NCBI GenBank assembly: GCA_049587755.1
Contig: JBAVEN010000094.1
Span: forward strand, 5,525-69,524
DNA length: 64,000 bases
Origin: Bog-375 sp049587755
Lineage (GTDB): Bacteria > Acidobacteriota > Terriglobia > Bryobacterales > Bryobacteraceae
Reading direction: 5' to 3'
The position numbers were made by a program, and so were the translations under genes. The notes beneath the pieces were generated by a model. It ran no database searches and had not been told where the DNA came from. It was given only the letters and a program-made list of their open reading frames with translations. Below, piece after piece: positions 1 through 8,927 of the stretch; within the stretch, counting starts at the first letter, position 1; each line of letters begins with the position of its first letter.

Positions 1-47
1 CTGACAGCGCCAACAACACCGGCGTGGCCAAGGTCATTCTCAAATAG
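1..47 (+). CDS. C-terminal tail of an upstream gene (partial)
   Basis: The frame starting at base 3 reads DSANNTGVAKVILK and stops at TAG 45-47. Composition and codon use look coding, and the tail resembles the last beta strand of a secreted or Ig-like protein. Only 14 residues are inside the window, so no function can be assigned. It runs in the same direction as the next gene, 119 bases downstream. Confidence 0.35.
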   Translation, partial: DSANNTGVAKVILK

Positions 48-166
48 GCCATGCAGGCGAAATGGCGCCGCGCGCTCCCGCGTGCATGGTAAACGTGCGC
101 CCCAATCGCGGCGGAACTTGAAAGCCCCTGCGCGACCGGCTATATTGGGCAAAGAAAAGGCGAAGC

Positions 167-1423
167 GTGGAGGACCTCCAGCAACAACTCGCCGCCCTGC
201 GCCGCCGCGTGGCGCGCATTGACCGCAAGTACGCGGTTGCGCCACCCGCCGCTCCCCGCACAACGCCGGCGGAAGGCTGCGCCATCGAGCAGTTGATCTC
301 GGGCGAGTTGGTGCGCACGCCGCACGGCGAGCACTTCGAAACGGAAAAGCTTTGGGAGCGCCATCGCCGACACGGCAGCGTGTACATTTCGGACCTTGCC
401 GAGCTGCCCGCCGATCTACTCGATTCGCTTTCGGGCGGCGCGATTCCAGAGAGCCCCCCCACGCGGTGGGCCTTCCTCGATACCGAGACTACCGGCCTTG
501 CCGGCGGCACCGGCACCTGCGCTTTCCTGGTGGGCGTCGGCGCCATTGAGCCCGCCGGCTTCCGGCTGCGCCAGTTCTTTATGCGCGATTACGGCGACGA
601 AGCCTCGCTGCTGTGGCGGCTGGCTGAGCACCTGGCGCAGTTCGATGTGCTGGTGACTTACAACGGCAAGGCTTTCGACCAGCCGCTGCTGGAAACGCGG
701 TTCCGCATGTGCCGCTCGCAGGGCGCGCCGCCCGATCCGTTCGGCCGCATGGGGCACCTGGACCTGCTCTTTGGCGCGCGCCGCCTCTGGAAGCTGCGCC
801 TGGAAAGCTGCCGCCTGGTGGAATTGGAAAACCAGATCCTCGGCGTGGAGCGCCAGGGCGATCTGCCCGGCGAGATGATTCCCTACGTCTACTTCGAATA
901 TTTGCGCACCGCGCAGGCGTTCAAGCTGGTGCCTATCTTTCATCACAACGCCATCGACATCCTCTCGCTCGCCTGCCTGACGGCGATTGTGCCGTTCGCT
1001 TTCCGCTCGCCTGGGACGGCGATGCTGCGGCACGGCGCGGATTGGATCGGCCTCGCGCGCTGGATGCAGCAGGCCGGGCGGCGTGAAGAAGCGCTCGGCC
1101 TGTTTCGCCGCGCGGTGGACGCGGGCCTGCCGGACCACCTGCTGTTCCGCACGCTATGGGACGTGGCCGGGCTCGAAAAACGCCTCGGCCACGGTGAAGC
1201 CGCGCTGGCGGCGATGACGAACCTTGCCGCCGCGCACAATCCATACCGCGCGCAAGCGCTAGCCGAGCTGGCGAAGCACTATGAACATCGCGAGCGCAAT
1301 CCCGCCATGGCGCTGGAAATGACACGCGCCGCGCTCGAGGTCGAAGACTCGCCGGCGCTGCGCCGCCGCGAGCATCGGCTGCGAACGCGGCTCGCCAGGC
1401 AAGCGGCGAAGCTGGCGCTATAA
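167..1423 (+). CDS. YprB-like ribonuclease H-fold exonuclease
   Basis: 418 residues with a GTG start. The RNase H-like (DEDD) domain spans roughly residues 95-285. It carries the first acidic motif FLDTETTGL (D105, E107), a middle segment VTYNGKAFDQPLLETR with a second acidic site, and a late HHNAIDILSLA with the conserved His and Asp. This is the YprB family arrangement (predicted metal-dependent 3'-5' nuclease). Residues about 300-415 are helical and TPR-like, as in other long YprB proteins. It is cytoplasmic (no signal peptide). The family fold is well supported, but the substrate is not known from sequence. Confidence 0.85.
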   Translation: MEDLQQQLAALRRRVARIDRKYAVAPPAAPRTTPAEGCAIEQLISGELVRTPHGEHFETEKLWERHRRHGSVYISDLAELPADLLDSLSGGAIPESPPTRWAFLDTETTGLAGGTGTCAFLVGVGAIEPAGFRLRQFFMRDYGDEASLLWRLAEHLAQFDVLVTYNGKAFDQPLLETRFRMCRSQGAPPDPFGRMGHLDLLFGARRLWKLRLESCRLVELENQILGVERQGDLPGEMIPYVYFEYLRTAQAFKLVPIFHHNAIDILSLACLTAIVPFAFRSPGTAMLRHGADWIGLARWMQQAGRREEALGLFRRAVDAGLPDHLLFRTLWDVAGLEKRLGHGEAALAAMTNLAAAHNPYRAQALAELAKHYEHRERNPAMALEMTRAALEVEDSPALRRREHRLRTRLARQAAKLAL

Positions 1424-1504
1424 CAGGGCGTGAAGCTCGAGGGCCGACTCACTTGTGCAGCATGCCGGCTGCCGGTGTTCCGCCGGCTATACCCGATGGC
1501 CGCC

Positions 1505-2659
1505 TCAGATCGCGCGCGCAACGATCTCCTCAAGTTCCTCACGCGTCAGCTTGATCGGATTGCCCTTCATGCTGCTGGCCTCGGCTGCGCGGCAGGCCAG
1601 GAGCGGAATGTCGGACGCGGCCACCCCGTAGGCGCGGAGCGGAGGAATCTCGAAACGCCGGCACAATGCGGCTATCCATGCGATGCCGTCCGCCGCGGTC
1701 GCGTGCGGCCGCCCGGTGAGCAAGCGCGCCACTTCGTCGTAGCGGCCCAGCGCGCGACTCTCCGGCTCGCGTTGCCGCAGCGCTTCCACGTTGATTTCCA
1801 TCGCCGGCGCCAGCAGCGCAGCGCACACGGCTCCATGCGGCGCGGGAAACTTGCCGCCCACCGGCGCGGCGAACCCGTGCACCGCGCCCAACCCGGCATT
1901 CGCCAACGACAATCCGCCGAGCAGGCTGGCCCAGCACATGCCGCAGCGGGCTTCCCGGTCGCCGCCATTCGCCCACGCGCGCGGCAGCGACACCCCCGCC
2001 GTGCGCAGGCCCTCCACCGCGTACAAATCCGTCATCGCGTTGGCGCGCACCGAAACATAAGGCTCGATGAGCTGCGTCAGGGCATCGAGACCGGTCGATG
2101 CGGTCAGCGCCGGCGGCAGGTCCAACGTCAGCTCCGGGTCCACCACCGCCAGCCGCGGCAGCAGGTACGGGCTGCGCAGGCTGGCTTTCACGCCGTGTTC
2201 GTGCGCAGCCAGCACAGCGTTGCGGGTAACTTCCGAGCCGGTGCCGGCGGTGGTGGGAATGGCAATAAACGGCGCCGAAGGCTGCCGCAGCGGCTGGCCG
2301 CGCCCCACCACTTCCAGGTAATCGAGCGGTTCGCCCGGGTTGGTCAGCATCGCGGCCAGCGCCTTGCCGGCGTCGATGGCGCTGCCGCCGCCCACGGCCA
2401 CCACCAGGTCGCAGCCTTCGCCGCGCGCATAGGTGGTTCCGGCGGCAATCGTTTCGATCGCCGGTTCGCCGGAGACACGAAATGGCGCCGCCGTCACTCC
2501 AGCCGCTTCGAGCGCCCGCGCAAACGGCGCCGCCCGGTCCGCTCTTTCGCCCGTCACCAGCAGCGCGCGCCGCCCCATCGCAGCTGCGGCACCGGCCGCT
2601 TCGCCAGCGGCGCCCTCGCCGAACACAATCCTCGACGCTGTCGCGAACTCGAAGCGCAT
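1505..2659 (-). CDS. Iron-containing alcohol dehydrogenase family protein
   Basis: 384 residues starting at the ATG at 2659 (MRFEFATASRIVFGEG), the usual N-terminus of group III Fe-ADHs. NAD-binding glycine-rich segment GGGSAIDAGKAL and PTTAGTGSEVTRNAV are present. The metal-binding region has D in DALTQLIEPY, plus H in LGAVHGFA and H in APHGAV. The His usually found in DALTH is Gln here. It follows the ABM monooxygenase gene by 5 bases on the same strand, so the two are probably co-transcribed. It probably oxidises or reduces a small alcohol, aldehyde or maleylacetate-like substrate; the exact substrate is unknown. Confidence 0.82.
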   Translation of the reverse strand: MRFEFATASRIVFGEGAAGEAAGAAAAMGRRALLVTGERADRAAPFARALEAAGVTAAPFRVSGEPAIETIAAGTTYARGEGCDLVVAVGGGSAIDAGKALAAMLTNPGEPLDYLEVVGRGQPLRQPSAPFIAIPTTAGTGSEVTRNAVLAAHEHGVKASLRSPYLLPRLAVVDPELTLDLPPALTASTGLDALTQLIEPYVSVRANAMTDLYAVEGLRTAGVSLPRAWANGGDREARCGMCWASLLGGLSLANAGLGAVHGFAAPVGGKFPAPHGAVCAALLAPAMEINVEALRQREPESRALGRYDEVARLLTGRPHATAADGIAWIAALCRRFEIPPLRAYGVAASDIPLLACRAAEASSMKGNPIKLTREELEEIVARAI

Positions 2660-2664
2660 CGCCT

Positions 2665-2988
2665 CTACCGAATCGTTGCCTCTACCATTCCCCCATCGGC
2701 CGGATCGATGGCGCGGTACAATTGCCGCGTGCGCGGCTCGGCGAACATATCCGCCGTCTTCGCAGCCCAGGCGAGGTAGTGCGCCGTCTCCTTGTGCGCC
2801 GCCTGCGCGGCGGCATCCCGGTACACTTCGATGAGCTGAAAACGCGTCGCATCGTCGGCCTGCTGCATCACATCGAACCGTGCCACGCCTGGCTCCCGGC
2901 GGCTGTTGCGGGCGTTTTCGATGGTCGCTTCGCGGAAAGCTGCCACCGCTTCCGGCTTCACATGCACGTATACACAAAGAATCAGCAT
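2665..2988 (-). CDS. Putative quinol monooxygenase (ABM domain)
   Basis: 107 residues from the ATG at 2988 (MLILCVYVHVKP). An in-frame TTG at 3006 is possible, but GGAGAGA placed about 9 bases upstream supports 2988. This is the single ferredoxin-like antibiotic-biosynthesis-monooxygenase fold: a hydrophobic first strand, the FREATIENARNSRREPG helix region, FDVMQQ, FQLIEVYRD, and H in HKETAHYLAW. Members work as small dimeric cofactor-free oxygenases or as LsrG-like isomerases. It sits 5 bases upstream of the Fe-ADH gene, which suggests a joint role in detoxifying or degrading a small aromatic or carbonyl compound (inference). Confidence 0.78.
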   Translation of the reverse strand: MLILCVYVHVKPEAVAAFREATIENARNSRREPGVARFDVMQQADDATRFQLIEVYRDAAAQAAHKETAHYLAWAAKTADMFAEPRTRQLYRAIDPADGGMVEATIR

Positions 2989-3053
2989 AAGAATCGCTCT
3001 CTCCAATTATCGGCAAACTCGGCCCTCGATTCTCGGCCGGGCCATAATGAATT

Positions 3054-3866
3054 ATGCGGTTTTTCGGTCTTGTGGCCTTGGTGGCGGCGCTGGCCGCTCC
3101 CCTGGCGGCCCAGCAAAGGTGGCGCCTCATCTGGCATGACGAGTTTGACGGCCCGGCCGGTGCGCCACCGGACCCGACCTTTTGGATCCCCGAATCGGGC
3201 GCGCACCGCTGGGGCAACCACGAGATGGAACAGTATACAAAGCTGCCCGAAAATGCCTCCCTCGATGGCGACGGCCACCTGGTCATCATGGCCCTCGCCA
3301 AGCCGAACGGTGTCTACACCTCCGCGCGCCTCAAGACGCAGGGCCTGTTCAGCGCGATGTACGGCAAAATTGAAGCCCGCATGCAGATTCCCTACGGCCA
3401 GGGAATGTGGCCCGCCTTCTGGATGATGGGCGCCGATTTCGTCGAAAAAGGCTGGCCCGCCTGCGGCGAGATCGACATCATGGAAAACATCGGCAGGGAG
3501 CCGTTCAGCATCCACGGCACGATCCATGGGCCCGGCTACTCCGGCAAGGGCGGCATCGGCGGCACGGCAACGCTGACCACCGGTCACAAGGTCGCCGATG
3601 ATTTCCATGTCTTCGCCATCATTTGGGGGCCGGACAGCATTCAGTTCCTGCTGGATGGCGAACCGTACTTCCATGTCGCGCCGTCCCGCCTGCCGGCCGG
3701 CACTCACTGGGTCTACGATCATCCCTTCTTCCTGTTGCTCAATCTCGCCGTCGGCGGCGACTGGCCCGGTCCGCCGGACGAAACCACCGAGTTTCCGCAA
3801 CGCCTGGTGGTCGACTACGTCCGCGTTTACGCCGACGCCGACCACCTGTTGCGTCGCACGCAGTAA
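3054..3866 (+). CDS. Secreted glycoside hydrolase family 16 (beta-glucanase-like)
   Basis: 270 residues with an N-terminal signal peptide (MRFFGLVALVAALAAPLAAQ). The GH16 jelly-roll domain fills the rest: WHDEFDG near the start, YGKIEARMQIP, WPAFWMMG, then the catalytic box GEIDIMENIG (nucleophile and acid/base Glu flanking the Asp), HGTIHGPGYSG, and the C-terminal VDYVRVY strand. It probably hydrolyses beta-1,3 or beta-1,3/1,4-glucan outside the cytoplasm. It is transcribed divergently from the ABM/Fe-ADH pair, with only about 65 bases between the starts. Complete, with all catalytic residues present. Confidence 0.92.
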   Translation: MRFFGLVALVAALAAPLAAQQRWRLIWHDEFDGPAGAPPDPTFWIPESGAHRWGNHEMEQYTKLPENASLDGDGHLVIMALAKPNGVYTSARLKTQGLFSAMYGKIEARMQIPYGQGMWPAFWMMGADFVEKGWPACGEIDIMENIGREPFSIHGTIHGPGYSGKGGIGGTATLTTGHKVADDFHVFAIIWGPDSIQFLLDGEPYFHVAPSRLPAGTHWVYDHPFFLLLNLAVGGDWPGPPDETTEFPQRLVVDYVRVYADADHLLRRTQ

Positions 3867-3916
3867 GCACGCGCGTCGAAGCCGGAAACGGAATCCGGCA
3901 TAAGGCCGGCTCTCAT

Positions 3917-4942
3917 TCAGGAGCCCTTTTCGCGGCGCGCAGCCCGGGCGGTGTGCGCGGCGCGGATCCGCAATTCGCCGAGGTTGACGCGGGCCAGCGC
4001 CGTCGCTATCGCGCCGCCCACCAGCAGGGGCACCGTGAGCGAAAAGAACATGATGAACGAAAATGTTTTGGCGTCGTTCTTTTCCACGTCGAACAGGCCC
4101 AGCGCCACCACGCACGCCACCTGGAACAGTCCCAGGTTGCCCGGGGCGTTGGGCACCACCGTTCCCAGCCGCACCACGGCAAGCACGCCGCCGGCCGCCC
4201 AGAAGGAAAGGTCGAGTCCGTAGGCTTTCATCAGCGCCCACACCGTGGCCATTTGCAGAAACAGGTACAGCAGGCTGACCAGCGCCGTTTTGCTGAGCGT
4301 GGACGCGTTCCCCATCAGGTGCAGCCCCTCCACTACGTGGCGCAGGATGGAGGACCCGCGCCGCTGGCCGATTGCGGCGTGGACCTCCTGCTTGTGCCAC
4401 ACCACCCAGGCCAACAGGCCGGCGCCGATCAGCAACAGCGCCGCCACCGCCCGCACCAGGAGGGTGAGGTCGTGTGGCATTTCTCTGACGAAACCGGCGG
4501 TCACCGCGAAAGCAGCGACCATCCAAAGCCCGTCGATCAGCCTCTCCACGACGGCCGAAGAGAGGCTCAGCGAAATGCGGAAATTGTTCCAGTGGGCCAG
4601 CAGGTAGCAGCGAATCACTTCTCCGGTGCGCAGCGGTAGCAGTTCATTAGCGAACAGGCCGATGTAGACCGCTTGCACGGTGCGCCACAAGCGCAGCCGC
4701 ACCACTGGAGCCAACAGCGTGTTCCAGCGCCAGCCGTGGCAGATGTAAACCGAAAGGTCGAAAGCCACCGCCAGCACCACCCAGCGGAAATCCAGTGTGG
4801 CTATGGCGGTGACTAGATCGCGCAACGGGTAGCCGTGCAGCACCCAAACCAGGCAGGCCGCGGAAAAGCAATACAGAGTCGCCTGCGGCAGCCAGGCGGG
4901 AATCGGGCGCCGGTGCAAAGGGGTTGCGGCTGAAGAAGCCAT
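3917..4942 (-). CDS. Lysylphosphatidylglycerol synthase TM region / UPF0104-type flippase-like protein
   Basis: 341 residues, almost entirely hydrophobic with about eight membrane segments. Motifs of the LPG_synthase_TM family are visible: RWNTLLAP in the second helix, ANELLPLRTGEVIRCYLL (the family's P-x-R-x-GE-x-x-R), SSAVVERLIDG, and a late PNAPGNLGLFQVAC. Family members act as lipid flippases or as the membrane half of MprF. No aminoacyl-transferase domain is attached here, so lipid or glycolipid translocation is the better guess. It is convergent with the GH16 gene. Confidence 0.8.
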   Translation of the reverse strand: MASSAATPLHRRPIPAWLPQATLYCFSAACLVWVLHGYPLRDLVTAIATLDFRWVVLAVAFDLSVYICHGWRWNTLLAPVVRLRLWRTVQAVYIGLFANELLPLRTGEVIRCYLLAHWNNFRISLSLSSAVVERLIDGLWMVAAFAVTAGFVREMPHDLTLLVRAVAALLLIGAGLLAWVVWHKQEVHAAIGQRRGSSILRHVVEGLHLMGNASTLSKTALVSLLYLFLQMATVWALMKAYGLDLSFWAAGGVLAVVRLGTVVPNAPGNLGLFQVACVVALGLFDVEKNDAKTFSFIMFFSLTVPLLVGGAIATALARVNLGELRIRAAHTARAARREKGS

Positions 4943-5055
4943 AGTCGGTCAGCGCGGCGGGTGAGCGGCTGGGCCTGGCGAAACTTGCTTCCCGGCGGAT
5001 GCCGGCTTTCGGGGCCTCACGCATCCATCATAACGTGGCAGAATGGGAGGCTGAG

Positions 5056-5661
5056 ATGAAAACCCGCTTACCTATTCTGGCAGTCGCGGCGGCTGCTTGC
5101 CTGGTGGCGCAAACGCAGGCGCCCGGCCCACCCAAGCAGGACCAGGAACACGCGCGCGCCGCAGCGCCGCCGGTCCAATACGTGCTCACCGGGGCCACCG
5201 CCTTTCACGGCGTCCTGATCGACGCCGGCTGCCGCGACTTTTCCCGTTTCAACCTGCGCCTTTCTCCGCAAGCTCTTCCCGCGCCAGCGAACGATACGAA
5301 CGCCAAGGCGGCCAGCAACGGCACAACGGCCTCGGGGATTACGGTGGATGCGCACACGCTGGATGCGGAGCGGGCGGACGTGATGCCGCACCAGATCGCC
5401 GACCTGGTGAGCCGGCAGTCCGATCCCACTTGCGCCATTAAGGGCAACACTCACGCCTACGCGTTGCTGCTGGCCGACGGGCGCGTAGCGGATCTCGACG
5501 AGGGTGGCAACACTTTCGCCGATGCCGCGGTCAAAGCCGACGAACGGGGCCGCGCCATGCTGGCCGGCCAGGGCCCCGGTTTCAAGCCGATAGCCATCGT
5601 GACCGGCCACGTGCAGGGCTCCCGGATTGTAGCCAGCGCAGTGAAGATTATCCCCCGATAA
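5056..5661 (+). CDS. Secreted protein of unknown function
   Basis: 201 residues starting at ATG 5056, chosen because GGGAGG lies 6 bases upstream and the N-terminus becomes a normal signal peptide (MKTRLPILAVAAAACLVAQTQA). An upstream in-frame start at 4999 would put 19 non-signal residues in front. The mature part has GVLIDAGCRD, a Cys later in DPTCAIKG, a HAYALLLADGRVADLDEGGN segment and a final TGHVQGSRIVASAVKI strand. The alternating beta pattern and the Cys pair resemble small periplasmic beta-barrel (OB-like) domains common in Acidobacteria secreted proteins. No function is known. Confidence 0.75.
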   Translation: MKTRLPILAVAAAACLVAQTQAPGPPKQDQEHARAAAPPVQYVLTGATAFHGVLIDAGCRDFSRFNLRLSPQALPAPANDTNAKAASNGTTASGITVDAHTLDAERADVMPHQIADLVSRQSDPTCAIKGNTHAYALLLADGRVADLDEGGNTFADAAVKADERGRAMLAGQGPGFKPIAIVTGHVQGSRIVASAVKIIPR

Positions 5662-5805
5662 TACCCATCGATTGCCGGCAGGTGGCAAGCGTCACTGGCG
5701 TACGTAACCTCCATTGGTTCGTTTGCGTGGCAGGAATGCCGCCGGCGGGCGGTACTGTCCAATGTTAGGACACAATTCGCAGGGCCAAAAGACGGCGGTT
5801 TGGTT

Positions 5806-5811
5806 TATACT
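5806..5811 (+). promoter_or_regulatory. Possible -10 element
   Basis: TATACT stands out in an AT-rich stretch 52 bases before the ATG at 5863. I see no convincing -35 hexamer 16-18 bases upstream. A clear AAGGAG ribosome-binding site lies just before the ATG. Confidence 0.3.
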
Positions 5812-5862
5812 AAATCGGACCTGTAAGTCTAAGATGAAACTTCCGGGTCAAGGAGAAGCTGT

Positions 5863-6687
5863 ATGACTAAGAGGCTTTTCACACTCGTATTGCTGGCATT
5901 TTGCCCCCTGCTTGTATCTCAGCAGTTGCTTAACAATGACTCCGTCGTCAAGCTTGTGAAAGCTGGCCTGTCGGACGACCTGATTGTCACCACCATCAAC
6001 ACGCAACCGGGTAGCTATGACACCTCCACTGATGGCCTGATAGCCTTGAAAGGCGCAGGTGTCAGCGATAAAGTGGTTGCCGCGATTGTGGCCAAGGCCG
6101 CCGGTACCGCGTCGGCTTCAGCGGCCCTAGCGACTCCAACTCCAGGTGTACAGGACCCGGAGGACCCGATGGCGCCGCATGATCCCGGCGTTTACCTCAT
6201 GACCACGACGCGCGAAGGCAAGCGGAAGATGATATTCATTGACCGGGTGGGCGCAGGGCGCGAGAAAACGCACCGGGGTTTTGCCAAGGCCTCGATGAAG
6301 GCGGAAATACCTGGCCCCCGCGCGTCCGTGCGCACCCAGGATGCGAACCCTGTCTTTTATATGTACTTCCCACCAACTAGCAACATCGGCGATGAACGTT
6401 CGATTTCCAGCCCTACGCAATTCTCCTTGCTTTCCCTGGAGGATAAGAAGGATCACCGGGAAACTGCCGTTGCCAAAGTGGCATTGTTTGGAAGCATTAG
6501 CTACGGCAATGACGCAAAGAAAACATCCCTGTTCAACGCCGAAAGGATACGTTCTTACGCGTACAAGGTTTCTCCGTCTGCGAGTTTGAAGTCCGGCGAA
6601 TATGCGTTCATTGCTACCACAACGATGGCTGGCTCCGCACAAGGCGCCACGGTGGTTATCTACGATTTTGGAGTTGATGGCAGGTAG
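5863..6687 (+). CDS. Secreted protein of unknown function
   Basis: 274 residues with a signal peptide (MTKRLFTLVLLAFCPLLVSQ). Residues about 22-75 form a helical segment (NDSVVKLVKAGLSDDLIVTTIN ... LIALKGAGVSDKVVAAIV) that reads as two short helix-turn repeats of the SHOCT-like or anchor type seen in many Acidobacteria exported proteins. The C-terminal two-thirds is beta-rich without recognisable catalytic motifs. Codon use is less GC-rich than in its neighbours. It has a strong AAGGAG site, so it is probably well translated. Function unknown. Confidence 0.72.
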   Translation: MTKRLFTLVLLAFCPLLVSQQLLNNDSVVKLVKAGLSDDLIVTTINTQPGSYDTSTDGLIALKGAGVSDKVVAAIVAKAAGTASASAALATPTPGVQDPEDPMAPHDPGVYLMTTTREGKRKMIFIDRVGAGREKTHRGFAKASMKAEIPGPRASVRTQDANPVFYMYFPPTSNIGDERSISSPTQFSLLSLEDKKDHRETAVAKVALFGSISYGNDAKKTSLFNAERIRSYAYKVSPSASLKSGEYAFIATTTMAGSAQGATVVIYDFGVDGR

Positions 6688-6828
6688 CCAACGCTCCAGG
6701 ATTCTGGCAGTCCCGCCCATCACTCCCGCATGGCTGTCATGGAGTCACCGGGGATGGCCGTCAGCTAATCCAAGCTAGCTTGCCGCCAGGCGTTGATGTC
6801 TTGCGCCGCCCGATGGGAGGATTAGTCC

Positions 6829-7185
6829 ATGGACAAGCTTGAAGAGATCGCGGCGAAGCGCAAGCGCGCGCACGCCAGGCTCGTTGCCTTGAAATCCAAC
6901 GTGTACCGCGGTTTTCTCGAAATGGAGCGGGCAGCCTATGCCGATGGCGCTCCGCCCAAACAGCACAAAGAGCTGATCGCGGTCGGCATCTCGGTCGCGA
7001 AGGATTGCGAATCCTGCATGCAGTGGCACATCGAACAAGCGGCTGCGGCTGGGGCAACCTTTGAGGAAGTATTCGAGGCCGTCGAAGTTGCGATAGAGAT
7101 GGGAGGCGGCCGTACCACTGTGTCCGCCCGTTTTGCGCTTGAGGTCATGGACGCTCTGAAACTGGCTCCGAAAGCAAGCCGGTGA
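6829..7185 (+). CDS. Carboxymuconolactone decarboxylase / AhpD-like protein
   Basis: 118 residues, the usual length for single-domain CMD proteins. The signature KDCESCMQWHIEQA gives the C-x-x-C and following His of the AhpD peroxidase-partner motif, followed by the EVFEAVEVAIEMGGG helix. A GGGAGG site lies about 9 bases before the ATG. AhpD-type proteins are cytoplasmic disulfide reductases linked to peroxide detoxification, while gamma-CMD lactone decarboxylases lack the Cys pair, so the redox role is favoured. No peroxiredoxin gene is adjacent. Confidence 0.85.
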   Translation: MDKLEEIAAKRKRAHARLVALKSNVYRGFLEMERAAYADGAPPKQHKELIAVGISVAKDCESCMQWHIEQAAAAGATFEEVFEAVEVAIEMGGGRTTVSARFALEVMDALKLAPKASR

Positions 7186-7284
7186 TTGAAAACAATGCGC
7201 CCGCACCGGCGTGCACCTCACTGCGGGCGAGTCCCGGCCCCGCACCCTCAGCTCTTGGATCGCGCTAGACTTTGAAATGCCCCG

Positions 7285-8166
7285 ATGCCTGCGCGCGCCG
7301 ACCCTCTCCGAATCGCTCTGCAACTCCTGCTCTATATCGCGCTGTATTATCTGGCGGTGCTTTCGCTGGCGACGGTGGCCGGATGGCTGGGCCTCTACCT
7401 GGTGGGCGTGACCGCAGCGATGCTGCTCGCCGCAGTTTTGGCCAATTGGATTTCACTGCGCATCCACCATGGTCTCCGCCTTTGGGACGCCGGGCTGTGG
7501 TGGCGCCGCGCCTCGGCCGTCAATCTGGGCTTGGGCCTGGCCGGCGGCGTCGCCGCCGCGTGCCTGGTGCTGGTCCCGCCACTCATCGTCGGGGCGGCGC
7601 GGATCGAATCCACCGCGGCCGAGCCCGGTTCCTGGAGCAGCGTGGTGTTCCTGGCCATCGTGCTGGCCATGGGCGCAACCGGTGAAGAGCTTTTCTTTCG
7701 CGGCTACGGTTTTCAAGTGCTGCTCAACGCGGCCGGGCCTTTCGCCACCATTCTTCCCGTCGGCGTAGTCTTCGCCCTCCTCCACAGCAATAATCCGCAT
7801 GCTACCTGGTTCGCCATCGCCAACACCGCCGGTTTTGGCATCCTGTTCGGCTACGCGTATTGGCGCAGCCTCGACCTCTGGCTGCCCATCGGCCTCCACT
7901 TCGGATGGAACCTCACACTACCGCTGTTCGGAGTAAATCTCAGCGGGCTTACAATGAGGGTGACGGGCTACGCCATGACGTGGTCGGCGGGGAAGCTATG
8001 GAGCGGCGGCAATTACGGCCCGGAAGCCAGCGTGCTTACCTCCGCCGCTGTGGTGGCATTGTGGGTGTATCTTTGGAAAGCTCCCGTGCGCCGGCAAATC
8101 TCGCCGCTGGTCGGCCCGCCGGCGGAAGATATTCTATGCGAACCATCGCGGCCCTTAGCATCCTGA
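7285..8166 (+). CDS. CPBP-family intramembrane metalloprotease
   Basis: 293 residues with seven or eight predicted membrane helices. The three CPBP (CAAX/Abi) motifs are present in order: GEELFFRGYGF (EE-x-x-x-R), GVVFALLHSNN (H), and GLHFGWNLT (H and N). These form the buried zinc-binding site of Rce1/Abi-type proteases. The bacterial substrate is unknown. The 3' end overlaps the next gene by 31 bases, which suggests co-translation. Confidence 0.88.
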   Translation: MPARADPLRIALQLLLYIALYYLAVLSLATVAGWLGLYLVGVTAAMLLAAVLANWISLRIHHGLRLWDAGLWWRRASAVNLGLGLAGGVAAACLVLVPPLIVGAARIESTAAEPGSWSSVVFLAIVLAMGATGEELFFRGYGFQVLLNAAGPFATILPVGVVFALLHSNNPHATWFAIANTAGFGILFGYAYWRSLDLWLPIGLHFGWNLTLPLFGVNLSGLTMRVTGYAMTWSAGKLWSGGNYGPEASVLTSAAVVALWVYLWKAPVRRQISPLVGPPAEDILCEPSRPLAS

Positions 8167-8927
8167 CGCTGGCTCCCGCGCTGGGAGCCGCCGACAAGCT
8201 CACCTGGCAGGACCGCGTCGAAATCGATCGCGGGCTCGACTTCGAGTACGCCAAGGTCAAGGTGCTGCTGCCGCGTTCCCGCAAGCCGCTCGAGTTTAAC
8301 GCCGATGGCACCTGGGACAAGGCCGCCTGGGCGGCCATCGCCAAGCAGGAGGGCCCGGCCGCGCGCCAAGGCGACTCGGTGCAGATCACCAAGGTCATCA
8401 TCGAACCCGACCGTCTGGTGTTCGACATCAATGGCGGCTACAATGGCGGCCGCCACTGGTACAGCAACGGGCAGATCGGCGGCGGCCCCTCCAGCAATCC
8501 CACCATGACCCCCATCGCCCAAGGCGATTCCGACGCCAAGAGCGGCACCTCCCTGGTGCTGGTCTTTCACAAACCGCTGGAGCCGATCAAGGCGTCCGAG
8601 GTGAAGAAGATGCTTGCGCCGGTGCTCGACTTCGACAAGCACAGCGCCACCGAAATCTACGCCGAAACCCTCGCGCCCGCCGTGCAAGCTGCCGTCCGGA
8701 CAAAACGCGCGCTGGTCGGCATGACCCGCGACCAGGTGTTGATGGCGCTCGGCCACCCCGTCCACAAGTGGCGCGAAACCAACGATGGCGTGGAAACGGA
8801 AGATTGGGTCTACGGCCTTCCGCCCGGAAAAATCACCTTCGTCACTTTTCAGGGTGACAAGGCGGTCAAGGTGAAGGAAGAGTACGCCGGCCTGGGTACC
8901 ATCGCCCCCGATCCCCCGCGGCAGTAA
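8136..8927 (+). CDS. Secreted protein of unknown function
   Basis: 263 residues from the ATG at 8136, inside the end of the CPBP gene. GGCGGAAG sits just upstream and the N-terminus is a signal peptide (MRTIAALSILTLAPALGAAD). Longer upstream readings run through the protease gene and lack the signal. The mature protein has a central Gly/Asn-rich patch (INGGYNGGRHWYSNGQIGGG). Its C-terminal segment GMTRDQVLMALGHPVHKW ... WVYGLPPG resembles the SmpA/OmlA (BamE-like) fold motif. Function unknown; a cell-envelope role is plausible from the BamE-like tail. Confidence 0.7.
   Translation: MRTIAALSILTLAPALGAADKLTWQDRVEIDRGLDFEYAKVKVLLPRSRKPLEFNADGTWDKAAWAAIAKQEGPAARQGDSVQITKVIIEPDRLVFDINGGYNGGRHWYSNGQIGGGPSSNPTMTPIAQGDSDAKSGTSLVLVFHKPLEPIKASEVKKMLAPVLDFDKHSATEIYAETLAPAVQAAVRTKRALVGMTRDQVLMALGHPVHKWRETNDGVETEDWVYGLPPGKITFVTFQGDKAVKVKEEYAGLGTIAPDPPRQ

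Noticed and set aside
1430..2779. Long plus-strand frame of 449 codons antisense to the Fe-ADH gene
   Set aside because: High GC gives open antisense frames; its translation is Arg/Gln-rich without domains, while the minus strand encodes a clear dehydrogenase.
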